64,000 bases of DNA. Origin: Limonium bicolor (lineage: Eukaryota > Streptophyta > Magnoliopsida > Caryophyllales > Plumbaginaceae). Below are positions 37,739 to 48,602 of the stretch, one piece after another; within the stretch, counting starts at the first letter, position 1; each line of letters starts with the position of its first letter. The DNA lies in NCBI GenBank assembly GCA_023374045.1, contig CM041779.1, positions 2,914,001-2,978,000 on the forward strand, in the 5' to 3' direction. A program made the translations under genes and the position numbers. The notes under the pieces were generated by a model. That model searched no databases. It worked only from the letters and a program-made list of their open reading frames with translations, and had not been told where the DNA came from.

Positions 37739-38530
37739 CGCTAGGCAGCTATTACGCTACTAGTGCGGTCCCGCTTTTTTCCTCCACTAGGCAGCTATTA
37801 CGCTACTAGTGTGAAATCGTTCACTTCACAACCCACTAGGCAGCTATTACGCTTAGTGCGGTCCCGTTTTTTTTTCCTCCACTAGGCAGCTATTACGCTA
37901 CTAGTGCGAGTCGTTCATTTCATAACCCGCTAGGCAGCTATTACGCTACTAGTGTGGTCCCGTCGTTTTTCCTCCACTAGGCAGCTATTACGCTACTAGT
38001 GCGAGTTCGTCCAATTCATAACCCGCTAGGCAGCTATTACGCTACTAGTGCGGTCTCGCCTTTTTTCCTCCACTAGGCAGCTATTACGCTACTAGTGCGA
38101 AATCGTCCAATTCATAACCCGCTAGGCAGCTATTACGCTACTAGTGCGGTCTCGCCTTTTTTCCTCCACTAGGCAGCTATTACGCTACTAGTGCGAAATC
38201 GTCCAATTCATAACCCGCTAGGCAGCTATTACGCTACTAGTGCGGTCTCGCCTTTTTTCCTCCACTAGGCAGCTATTACGCTACTAGTGCGAAGTCGTCC
38301 AATTCATAACCCGCTAGGCAGCTATTACGCTACTAGTGCGGTCTCGCCTTTTTTCCTCCACTAGGCAGCTATTAGGCTACTAGTGCGAGATCGTTCACTT
38401 CATAACCCACTAGGCAGCTATTACGCTACTAGTACGGTCCCAATATTTTTCCCCGCTGGGCAGCTATTACGCTACTAGTGCGAGATCGTTTCACATCCGC
38501 CTGCTAGGCAGCTATTACGCTACTAGTACG
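37739..38530. repeat. 46-bp palindromic minisatellite, 17 units (element D)
   Basis: Seventeen units carry CTAGGCAGCTATTACGCTA then CTAGTG, the reverse complement of the array-element unit. Two spacer types alternate (GCGGTCTCGCC with a T-run and CCTCC; GCGAAATCGTCC with ATTCATAACC), giving a dimeric period near 92 bp. Confidence 0.95.
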
Positions 38531-38876
38531 GTATACCATCAAAGTATCATAGGCTCGTCATAAGTCCTATGACTAGATATCAAGAGGTCTAGTTGAGGCT
38601 CGTCATAAGTCCTCGTACTTTCAATTGCATTATAGGCTCGTCATAAGTCCTATAGCTAGATGTCAAGAGGTCCAGTTGAGGCACTCCTAAGTCCTCGTGC
38701 ACCCCAAACCAATCTATTGTTAGCGTTCTAGGCTCGTCATAAGTCCTAAGTCTGGATGTCAAGAGGTCCAGTTGAGGCTCGTAATAAGTCCTTGTGCATT
38801 CAACTATTATATCATTTCCCATCGCATTCATACATTATCTTCCTCAGTCACATTCTAATACACCACAAAACCGACA

Positions 38877-38974
38877 GTGAGAATTTTTGGCGCCCTCTCA
38901 ACCTTGATCCAATTCTGCAAAAGTTTGCAAAATTGAATCAAGGGGAGCCATCTGTAGACACCAAAAATTCTCAC
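38877..38974 (+). other. PPT/LTR-edge hairpin, element D
   Basis: Outer arms 38877-38890 and 38961-38974 are a perfect 14-bp inverted repeat. Inner arms 38902-38921 and 38924-38943 pair at 18 of 20 positions across a two-base loop. The PPT AAGGGGAGCCATC (38940-38952) begins in the inner stem and the 3' LTR begins at 38953, inside the structure. Confidence 0.9.
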
Positions 38975-41005
38975 CCCATAATGAAAAATTCAGACAAATA
39001 AATAAAATAAGAGGGTCGTCGCCTTTCTCTTCAAAACTTGTTCATGTGGATTCCATGCATTCCAAGTTCAAATTCAATGCAAGCAATACCAGAGTAGGCT
39101 TATTCTTTCTCGTTCTTCACAGTTTGAACCCAGCACTATATGCTATGAAGCTAACTGTCGCACCATTACATCAATATGTAACACTAGCTTAACTGGTCCT
39201 AGTGTTCTATCAAGAAGTTGGACGTCTGAGGTTCGATTCCAGCTCCCCCCTGTGTTTCCTCTGGGACATTTTTATTTTTAGTGTTATCTGATCCTTGCTC
39301 CCTGGCCTTCCCGTTTGACCTCGGGTTTGAAACCCGACCCAGAATTAAAATAAAGTTCCAATCCCCATCTATAAAACATACAAGGAAAAAACCCTACAGT
39401 AACAACGGCCGACACCTTCATTTTCCTCTATCTCTGCTTCATCTTCGATTTTTTTTCCATCTGCCTCAACCTTGGTCGATCGCCAAACCAGAAGAACAAC
39501 AAAGGCGGCTTCATCTTCTTCTCCACTCAGAATCGGTATAGTTCACCGGCGGTACTCCCTTTCTTCGACCTAAAAGTATTCCATGGCTGGAGCATTCGAA
39601 CTTCTCACCCTTCACCGCTCGGTCTCATCTTCTCCTTCCTAACACAATTGAATCGATTTCCAATTTGCTCATCTCCTGAAAACCGCAAAGAGCAACAACT
39701 ACTGCAAAACCCCTCCCCTCTCCTCCTCTGAAAATCCAATTATCCAACGAAAATCACAGTCACCTCGCACTCCATCTTCATTCTCGGACCTCACCAACGA
39801 AAGAAACAACTGCTCCATCCTCCATTCTCTTTCCTGGGGTTATCCTCCGTCGGTGGCCAGAAGAAAAACCCCCCGAACAACTCAAACTCCCTCAGCGGGC
39901 ATCAGCCGATTCCACCATCGCCGACACACACGACGCACTTCATCATTTGCTTTTCATCCCGATCAACCCATAACCCAAAATCCCCACTCCAAATCTAGGC
40001 TCTAGACTACTTCCTTTTGCTACTTCAAATCTCATCAGCGGATTCTCTTTCCCCTTCAACTTCTGATCCTGAAACATTACTGCTGCAAGTTCTGAGAATT
40101 ATCGTCTCTCGCATCTCATTCGCCACCACCGTGCTTCCGCCGCTGTCGCTCGTCGCTGTCCACCACGGGGAGTTCATTGTTACAGTTTGAGGCGGCACAA
40201 AGATTGAGCTCGAGGGTAGTGGAGCAAGCTCACGAAAACCCAGAGCAAGGACCTGTGACTCAATTTATGTTTAATTGCTTTATGAATTATAAGTTTGCTT
40301 GAGATACTTCTGTTCATTGTATCTGTTAACTTTGGTCTATGAAGTACTCCTGTTTTGCTAGTTCGTTTTCCTTTCTGCCAAATTTGGAAACTCTGCAGGT
40401 TGCCTTTACCCTAGGGGACGCTCCCCATTCGCAGCCTCACTTCTGTTCTCCTGGCTCATACAATTATTCTCTGTATATTGACAAGTTGGATGTCTCTGTT
40501 TGCTTCTTTTTTTACTCCTTGCAGGATCTCTATACATCCTCATCGGTATTTATCTCTCATCTAACTCGGCTTTAATCTGCTCTGATTAACGACGTAGTGT
40601 TGTGTTTAGCTCAATACTACGCTCGTTTCTGACTCTTAGATGGATTTGCAAGTTCTCTTTTGTTTTGTGTCGGTTACAACGTATTTCTTGAGTAATATTA
40701 CCTTGTGTTTTTCTGACAAAACTTTTGTGTCCATGCTCAATGGACAATAGCGATGCCAGTTCTAGGTTTAATATGCAAATTTTGGTGTATGTGTATACTT
40801 TCATGACTATAAGGTGGTTGATTATAAGAAGTGTTGATTTCATTGATTTCCAGAAAACGACTTAGGCCGAAACTGAGGCGTACGATGCTCAATCTGCTGC
40901 TACTTTGTTTGATTCCTGGTGCTACTTGAATGTTATTTTGTAGATCCTGTTTCGTATCAGCCTGATACACTTGTCTATTTTGGTGTCCCATTAATTACGT
41001 CAGCT

Positions 41006-42709
41006 TGCAGACGTTATATTTGTGAGTGGTTAGAACAGGTGTAATTACATAAAGAAAGAAATTAAAAACCCAAAAATAACGTCGGGCTGCAAATAAATCC
41101 CGGTCGCAGTAGTATAGTGAAAATGTAAGCAACCGGATGTCGAACCGTGGGACTAATATACATAATAGTACCTAAGCGTGTCACAGGAGGGGGGATTAAT
41201 TGACTTGTAAAATAAATAAAAGAAAAAGATAAAATAAACTAAGTTAACGATAAATGAAATGGAACTCTGGGTCAGGTTATTAAATCTGCATAATTAAGCT
41301 ATCTCTACTGGTTTTAATTTGGCAAGGTTCCTGTAAATATCTTAAGGACTAAGTCATAGCTCATAAGAACTCGTTCACCTGTAATGCAAGGTTCTAATCA
41401 AGGTTCAAGCAAAAGCCTGCGAACGGCAGAGGAGTATTTGAGGAATTACATTTGCAACTGAATACTAACTCATTAAATCATAATAAAGCTTCCTCCAGTT
41501 TTACGCCTTAATTAACCTGTCTATTTATCACCTGGTCTGATCAAAATAGACTTAGTAGAGCAATTTAATAAATTCGCGAGATCTATTAAAAGGTGCGAGA
41601 TAACCTTTAAGCGTAACAAACTGTATATAAATAAACCAGTAGAATATTGCATAATTAATACAGATATATAATACTTCCCAGAGTAAACGTAAACTAGCCT
41701 AACATATTAAATAGATAGATAGAAACCAGAATGATAGAAATCATCCGTAATCACTCCGTCTCACTCTGCTATTTTGTATACGAAGGCTAGAGGTGGATTT
41801 TGTGGACTGTAAAATAATAAAATGGAGAAGGCGGGAGAAAGAGAAATGAGATGGAGCGTGTGTAGTGTTTGGGTCGTGGATGGAATTCGTGATTGATCAT
41901 TTTTGTGGTGAAGTTGCGAGGGTTTATATAGGGAAAGGAAGAAGAGAAGCAGAGAAGATAGACAGACGCGTGAGGAGCTCGTTGATTGCTTCTCTGATTG
42001 CTCCTCATTAATTGCAGGGGACAGAGCGTGCAGAGTAGATGGATAAATTGAAGACAGTGGACGAGTTTGCAGCGAAGTCGGCGAAGGCAATTTGCAGGCG
42101 GCGCGAGCAAAAGATAAGCTCGCGCTGATTTTATTCACGACCGCATCCAGGTCCGCCTGGTTAAGGGGCGGTTGCCCCCTGTTGTCCGCCTCCAAAACCG
42201 CCTATAAAGAGGCGGTACTCTCTTGATCAACCGCGAGGCGGTTGCGCCTATGGTGTCCGCCACTTATTAGGCGGTACACTCTATGTTGTCCGCCTGGAGA
42301 CAGGCGGTTGCCTATCTCACTTCCGCCCAGTGACCAGGCGGTTGCGCACCTCTCTCCGCCCAATATCAGGCGGCCCTCACTTGTGTCGTCCGCTAGGCGG
42401 TTGCGCCTGTGTGTTCCGCCTCCTTTGAGGCGGTCGCATGCATGCAGTACGTGCATGTCGAGTGGCTCTGTTCGACTGGCTCTATATTCTTCGTTTGGCT
42501 CCGTTTTCTGAGCCGTTTGCGTCTACGTGATCGTCTTTTTATCTACTTTAGTCCTAGCTTGGTTTTCCTCATGTTAAACCAATAAATTAGTGAGATAAAC
42601 AATAAACATAACTAGAGGAAAATTAACCGAAGTGGAGAAATGAGCAAGAAAAGTGCTAATATAATATATGAAATACACCTATAAATCATGCTCATTTGGA
42701 CACTTATCA
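41006..42709 (-). mobile_element. 3' LTR of nested Athila-like element
   Basis: This 1704-bp LTR has a minus-strand TATA box at 41933-41940 (TATATAAA). A train of short CCGCC/GGCGG hairpins lies at about 42145-42435. It differs from the 5' LTR mainly by short indels. Confidence 0.92.
42145..42435. repeat. CCGCC...GGCGG hairpin train, 3' LTR copy
   Basis: Eight or nine successive short inverted repeats have 4-6-bp CCGCC and GGCGG arms and small variable loops, about every 30 bp, ending at a CATGCATGCAGTACGTGCATG-like palindromic stretch. The second copy is at about 45866-46155. Confidence 0.85.
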
Positions 42710-42750
42710 CACCCCCACACTTATCTTTTGCTTGTCCTCAAGCAAAATCA
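42710..42750 (-). other. PPT and Athila-type pre-PPT motif
   Basis: The minus strand reads TTGCTTGAGGACAAGCAA, then AGATAAGTGTGGGGGTG, then the 3' LTR. This arrangement is characteristic of Athila/Calypso elements. Two more AAGTGTGGGGG motifs occur upstream on the element strand (about 43445-43457 and 43665-43675). Confidence 0.85.
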
Positions 42751-43925
42751 CGTACCCAAGTAGGGAATGCTCAATACTAACAAATATATTATGAAGGGTA
42801 GGATAAACATGATCTTTAACTTATTGAGGAGTGTGAAAAATTAACTGCTGGTGGCATAGGTGTGCTCAGGGTGAAAACAAAATATAGAGTTTCGGGGTAT
42901 GATCCAAGGTACTCCAATGTTTCTTTTAGGTGACTCGAGAACTTTTACCATGGCCAACTTCTCTCAAGAACGGGCATTGAGGAGAAAACAAAAGGAAAAA
43001 TAGATTCATGCATCTGCTTCACTTTTGTATAAGGGATGAGAAAATATAGGCATCACGCCTTTGTATTTAAGAACACTCAACTCTCTTTTGTTGGTTACCA
43101 ATGGTGTCTCGCAAGTATCTTATTATTTTTTTTATTTTCTTTCTCTTCTTTTTTTTAAACAGAAAAGTACCCCTTAGCAATCCCTAAGAGAGAAGACAGA
43201 AAGAAACCCTGAGCAAATTAAATCCAACCATTTGCAGATTATTTGGTCACACCGCATATAAAATGCTCCTCAAAAGTAATCAAAATTTTAAAATTTTGTA
43301 CCATTTATCCTACAATTCATAATAGTATTTATTCTTAAGAGAACAACCCACATATACAGGGTCCATAATATTTGAATTGGACAAACGCAAAATAAGGAGA
43401 GAGATTAATATTTAAGCACAAAGTGTCACCGAAAAGGGCACACTCCCCCACACTTAAATTGAACAATGTCCTCATTGTTCACCAGAAAAAACAAGGGAAA
43501 GTTTCAGAAGACCTTTTCGGTAAGTAGATAAAATAGAGATAATACAAAGATCACAAATAAACATTTAAGCACATAAACGCTCGTCTGCAGTTTTATTTAA
43601 ATAAAAGCATAATTAAAGAACTGGTACTCCCCTGATTTTATTTTTGCTTGCGTTTATAGGAGTTCCCCCACACTTGAGCTTCAGCCTCAAGCAGCGTAGC
43701 TTGGTTGCGGTGTCTACATGGAGATGCACCTGCAGAAGACACTAGAAGCAACCATACTGAAAACGGGGTTTAAAAGTTTAGCAAAAATAAAATTTAAAGA
43801 GAACCTGGAATTTAAAAGAGCATAAGTAAATAAAATAAAATACACCCGGGTTGCCTCCCGGGAAGCTGCCTTTCTTAACGTCTCTGGCTAGACGCCTGCT
43901 TTGTTATCCGGATCAAAACAAAACG

Positions 43926-44485
43926 TTACCTCGGCATATAAAAAAGAAAATTAATACTCCACAAAATCTGGTGTTTGAGGAGGTACTGCCGGGAACATAG
44001 TTCTAACAGAAGACCCGGCGGTGCTGATTTTTCTTCCTCAAATTGGAGGATGTAAACTTCCTCCTCTTGTAGGTGAGGCTTATAGAAAGAACGCTCGTTA
44101 TCATCTTCAGAGAAAGTTAATTCTTCGAAGGTGATAGTGGCGTTTTGTTTGGATATGGTGGCGGGAGGTGATGGCAATTCCTTCTCTTTATTCTCGAGGA
44201 TATAAATATCCTCATTGTCTGGGTATATTACAGAGAAGGAGGAAGATAGCGGTAATTGATTTTAGAGGGAGGGGTCTCTATGAATGGCTCGTTCGTAGTG
44301 GGGTGTTCTACCTCTTGAACTTTTTCGCTCATTGATTGCTCTAGTAGTTGAGCGATTCTCTCCAGGTAGTCTGGTTGATCTTCTAACCAGAGTTGCTCTT
44401 GGACTATGAGACAATTCTCAAAATCATGAGCTCCCCCACATTCGGAGCAGTATAAATCCTGCCAATATTCAAATGCCTCTTCCAT
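43926..44485 (-). pseudogene. Gag remnant with zinc knuckle (Athila-like), frameshifted
   Basis: The first frame, 44485 to 44228 (85 codons), opens at an ATG and carries CSECGGAHDFENC near its start. This C-x2-C-x3-H-x4-C pattern resembles a slightly short retroviral-type zinc knuckle, which in Gag binds RNA. An acidic, Pro-rich tail follows. After a stop the message continues in another frame (44177 to 43926, open upstream of its first possible start), rich in Glu and ending in a third frame near 43960. It is thus one gag tail broken by at least two frameshifts. The Gag N-terminus and all of pol are missing. It lies after the PBS as expected. It may still be transcribed but would not give a normal Gag. 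Confidence 0.7.
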
Positions 44486-44694
44486 TGCCGTGTAAAATTT
44501 TTTTTTTCGTGTTTTTTGTATTAAACAAAACTACTGAAACAGATTAGAAAATAAAAGGATTAGAAACAAACATAAAAATAATATAAACAAAATATAAAAG
44601 ATAATAAATATAAACAACAAACAAAAATAATATAAACAAAATATTCTAATAATACAAGTGAATAATCCGGGGCTTAGGGACTAGAATAAACTAG

Positions 44695-44712
44695 TCCCCG
44701 GCAACGGCGCCA
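44695..44712 (-). other. Primer binding site (tRNA-Asp) of Athila-like element
   Basis: The minus strand reads TGGCGCCGTTGCCGGGGA, complementary to the tRNA-Asp 3' end, three bases from the LTR end at 44716. It is the standard Athila primer site. Confidence 0.93.
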
Positions 44713-44715
44713 TTT

Positions 44716-46426
44716 TGCAGACGTTATATTTGTGAGTGGTTAGAACAGGTGTAATTAACATAAAAGAAAGAAATTAAAACCCAAAAATAAACGTCGGGCT
44801 GCAAATAAATCCCGGTCGCAGTAGTATAGTGAAAATGTAAGCAACCGGATGTCGAACCGTGGGACTAATATACATATAATAGTACCTAAGCGTGTCACAG
44901 GAGGGGGGATTAATTGACTTGTAAAATAAATAAAAAGAAAAGATAAAATAAACTAAGTTAACAGATAAATAAAATGGAACTCTGGGTCAGGTTATTATAA
45001 TCTGCATAATTAAGCTATCTCTACTGGTTTATAATTTGGCAAGGTTCCTGTAAATATCTTAAGGACTAAGTCATAGCCTCATAAGAACTCGTTCACCTGT
45101 AATGCAAGGTTCTAATCAAGGTTCAAGCAAAAGCCTGCGAACGGCAGAGGAGTATTTGAGGAATTACATTTGCAACTGAATACTAACTCATTAAATCATA
45201 ATAAAGCTTCCTCCAGTTTTACGCCTTAATTAACCTGCCTATTTATCACCTGGTCTGATCAAAATAGACTTAGTAGAGCAATTTAATAAATTCGCGAGAT
45301 CTATTAAAAAGGTGCGAGATAACCTTTAAGCGTAACAAACTGTATATAAATAAACCAGTAGAAATATTGCATAATTAATACAGATATATAATAACTATTC
45401 CCAGAGTAAACGTAAACTAGCCTAACATATTAAATAGATAAATAGAAACAAGAATGATAGAAATCATCCGTAATCACTCCGTCTCACTCTGCTATTTTGT
45501 ATACGAAGGCTAGAGGTGGATTTTGTGGACTGTAAAATGAATAAAATGGAGAAGGGGGGAGAAAGAGAAATGAGATGGAGCGTGTGTGTAGTGTTGGGTC
45601 GTGGATGGAATTCGTGTGTGGTGAAGTTGCGAGGGTTTATATAGGGAAAGGAAGAAGAGGAAGCAGAGAAGATAGACAGACGCGTGAGGAGCTCGTTGAT
45701 TGCTTCTCTGATTGCTCCTCATTAATTGCAGGGGACAGAGCGTGCAGAGTAGATGGATAAATTGAAGACAGTGGACGAGTTGCAGCGAAGTCGGCGAAGG
45801 CAATTTGCAGGCGGCGCGAGCAAGAAGATAAGCTCGCGCTGATTTTATTCACGACCGCATCCAGGTCCGCCTGGTTAAGGGGCGGTTGCCCCCTGTTGTC
45901 CGCCTCCAAAACCGCCTATAAAGAGGCGGTACTCTCTTGATCAACCGCGAGGCGGTTGCGCCTATGGTGTCCGCCACTTATTAGGCGGTACACTCTATGT
46001 TGTCCGCCTTGGAGACAGGCGGTTGCCTATCTCACTTCCGCCCAGTGACCAGGCGGTTGCGCACCTCTCTTCCGCCCAATCAGGCGGCCCTCACTTGTGT
46101 CGTCCGCTAGGCGGTTGCGCCTGTGTGTTCCGCCTCCTTTGAGGCGGTAGCATGCATGCAGTACGTGCATGTCGAGTGGCTCTGTTCGACTGGCTCTATA
46201 TTCTTCGTTTGGGCTCCGTTTTCTGAGCCGTTTGCGTCTACGTGATCGTCTTTTTATCTACTTTAGTCCTAGCTTGGTTTTCCTCATGTTAAACCAATAA
46301 ATTAGTGAGATAAACAATAAAACATAAACTAGAGGAAAATTAACCGAAGTGGAGAAATGAGCAAGAAAAGTGCTAATATAATATATGAAATACACCTATA
46401 AATCATGCTCATTTGGACACTTATCA
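44716..46426 (-). mobile_element. 5' LTR of nested Athila-like element
   Basis: This 1711-bp LTR has a TATA box on the minus strand at 45636-45643. The hairpin train is at about 45866-46155. Confidence 0.92.
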
Positions 46427-48602
46427 CAGCTCAAGGCTTGCAGTATGCTGAGTTTATCAGTTCAAATAATACTTAATTGTATCCCGTTTTCTTCTGACTT
46501 CTGTGCGAATGAGAGGATGCTAGATTTAGAGTTATCGATTAATTATTTACTAGTGTCTTTGAGTATCAAGTTCTGTTTTAATAAAGTTCATGATTACTGC
46601 ATTAAAAAAAATGTGCTCGTTGGGTTAGTTGAGCACCGATTAATTATTCTTGTTAGTTATGTTGTCTGCTTTAATTGGACATGTCTTTGCCTTGTAGATT
46701 ATTAGGTTAGGTCTTTCTGAGTTGTAGTAATGAACGGCCCAAATCTAGTTTTATTTTGGGCCTGACCATTCGTAACCTGTGTGGGCTAATGTAGATAACC
46801 TTTTAAGCTAATGAAGGTCCATGATTTTCCGTGGGCCACTGTAGAAAAGCTTAGGACCATTCGTAGGTGTTACTCACATTAAGGTCGTAGTACCGAGGGT
46901 CGTAGTACCTGTTTGTGAGGGACACCTCTCCTAGCAAAAAAAAACTTTCCAAACTATCCATACTCAAGAATAAAATTCACAATCAATAATCATTTCAAAA
47001 TCCAATGAGTCAAATTCTACTTCCAAATCAGTCCAAAAATAAGGCCCATCTGGCCCACATATTGGGCCCAATTTGAAGCCCACCTTCAAACCCGCCCATA
47101 TTCAAATTAGTCCAAATCAAGCCTAACAATCAAGGCTCATTTTCGGCCCAAATCAAAGCTTGTTTCCGGCCTTATTCTGAGGCCCATTTCAGCGCAATTT
47201 TGAGGCCCAAAAAACAATTCAATTGCAATTCCAAAAATCAATTCCAAAATCAAATTTAATTTCAATTCAAATCAAATTCATTCAATTCAACTCCAATCCA
47301 AAACTTCATTCAATTCCAATTCAATTCAAATTCATTCAATTCAAGATTCAATTCAAAAATTCATTCAATTCTAACCCAATTAAAAAAAAAATTCATTCAC
47401 TTCGAAAACCCATTTCAAATTCCGATTCAATTCAAAAATTCATTTCAATCCCAAAAGTTCTGGACTCCAATCTCCTCAAAATCCCAGATACCCCAAACTC
47501 AAATGATCTCAAACCATCCCTCAAAATCCAATTACCCCGCACATTCGAATATCTCACAGACCCGAGCGTCTCATAGACTTTGTTATCCTAACGATTTGAA
47601 CGTCTCACAGACCTGTGCGTCTCACAGACCCGAGCGTCTCACAGACCCAAGCGTCTCACAGTCTTCGACATCTCAAGGTTTCAAACGTCTCAAAGACCCG
47701 AGCGTCTCATAGACTAACATCCTAAACCCAAAACTTCCTAAAACTTCAAACATCTCAAGAATCTCCAAAAACCCCAAAATACCCTGAACTACGTAAGGTC
47801 TGATCTCAACAGGGAGTTGAGTACGTAGGCAGCCCATCTAGGGTGCGACCCCATTCCAATAAAAAACCCTTTTCCCACTCTAAGGTGATACTCATATCTC
47901 TCAAAACATTCAAACCTTCTTCGGCTCCTACAAACTTCAAATCATTAGACTCTATGTCTTGTTCATTCACTCAACCCCCGGTTTTCCCAAACCTTTATTC
48001 TAGACGCATTCGAATTCATCAGTTTTTCTTCTTGGCGCTAGCTTGGTAGAAAAGCTCGCCTCACCCACTCGTTTTCTCCCCTCCTTTCCTAATCCTATCC
48101 TTGGCTTCGAATTGAATCTCTCTAAAAAGGTTTTGAAAGAGGGCAATCCCGACAATTGGAGACCGAGGTTTCCTCGGGCACCAATCCAAAGTCGTGGTCG
48201 TTGCCACTTCCGAGGGGTGTAACCCAGTGCGAACCCACACAGAATCTCTAGTATGATCAGATAAGTCCTATCCATAGGCAACAAATCATCAGAGTCAACT
48301 AACGGTTCTTAGAACCCTCCTCCCCTTCCTTCCTAGTATCTTTGGTCAAACTAGGTGGCGACTCTAGTCAATTTCCGCCCTTAGGGCATAAGTCCGTGTG
48401 GAGCCCATCGAGAGCGGGTGTAGTGCTCACTAGCATTTCCCTTATGCTTTTTGGGAAAGACGGACGATAGAGTAGGTATTTGAGGGCTGCCATGTATAAC
48501 GGGTTTTCACCCTCCACAGAATGGCATATTTCTAGGACCCTGACTTTTTAGTCATACCATATTTAGATAGACCCCCCTCATACCGAAAAATCACCCTCCA
48601 CA

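Larger units (their letters stand above)
32007..38952 (+). mobile_element. Internal region of element D (non-coding)
   Basis: This 6.95-kb region between PBS and PPT is colinear with internal A and B but on the plus strand. It holds the TTTTCAAAAC degenerate repeat (33240-33560), the weak protein-like repeat (35554-35922), a TACGTA module (36972-37036), GGAGCCAT-rich sequence (36690-37620), the palindromic minisatellite (37739-38530) and a shortened version of the 180-bp repeat (38540-38800). I see no protease, RT, RNase H or integrase motif in any frame. The 137-codon frame at 33062-33475 is mostly a translation of the degenerate repeat. Confidence 0.9.
41006..46426 (-). mobile_element. Non-autonomous Athila-like element nested in D 3' LTR
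   Basis: This is a 5.4-kb minus-strand element. Its LTRs (TGATAAGTGTCC...TCTGCA) are 1711 and 1704 bp and nearly identical. The PBS matches tRNA-Asp (44695-44712) and the PPT ends GTGTGGGGG just before the 3' LTR. The perfect TSD is cagct (41001-41005 and 46427-46431). The internal region is only 2.0 kb and lacks protease, RT and integrase. It keeps a gag C-terminal remnant and the sequence that normally follows pol in Athila elements (GACGTTAAG and GGAGGCAACCCGGG, about 43846-43890). Athila assignment rests on the PBS and on the TTGCTTGAGGACAAGC motif before the PPT. Confidence 0.92.
27774..48602 (+). mobile_element. Element D, Tat/Ogre-like LARD inserted in LTR-3
   Basis: This is a complete element with TG...CA LTRs, TSD gccac/gccgc, a tRNA-Arg-type PBS and a PPT-like AAGGGGAGCCATC. 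It is related to the array elements, with the same LTR ends, PBS, PPT hairpin and internal repeat blocks. It is a distinct subfamily: its LTR is 4.2 kb against 5.6 kb and most of the LTR sequence is diverged. It lies on the opposite strand. No gag or pol was found. Excluding the nested Athila-like element and its duplicated target, D is about 15.4 kb. The near identity of its two LTRs suggests a recent insertion. Confidence 0.95.
38953..48602 (+). mobile_element. 3' LTR of element D, split by Athila-like element
   Basis: It begins TGTAGACACC after the PPT and ends CCTCCACA at 48602. It aligns with 27774-32006 in two parts, 38953-41005 and 46432-48602, separated by the insertion 41006-46426 and a duplicated cagct. 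A TATA box (39370-39376), tRNA-like boxes (39185-39240) and TACGTA module (47788-47852) are retained. Differences from the 5' LTR are scattered substitutions and many single-base deletions, mainly in the left part. Confidence 0.95.

Noticed and set aside
42242..42511. 89-codon Arg/Pro-rich frame over the hairpin train
   Set aside because: It follows from CCGCC repeats, is antisense to the element, and has no domain.
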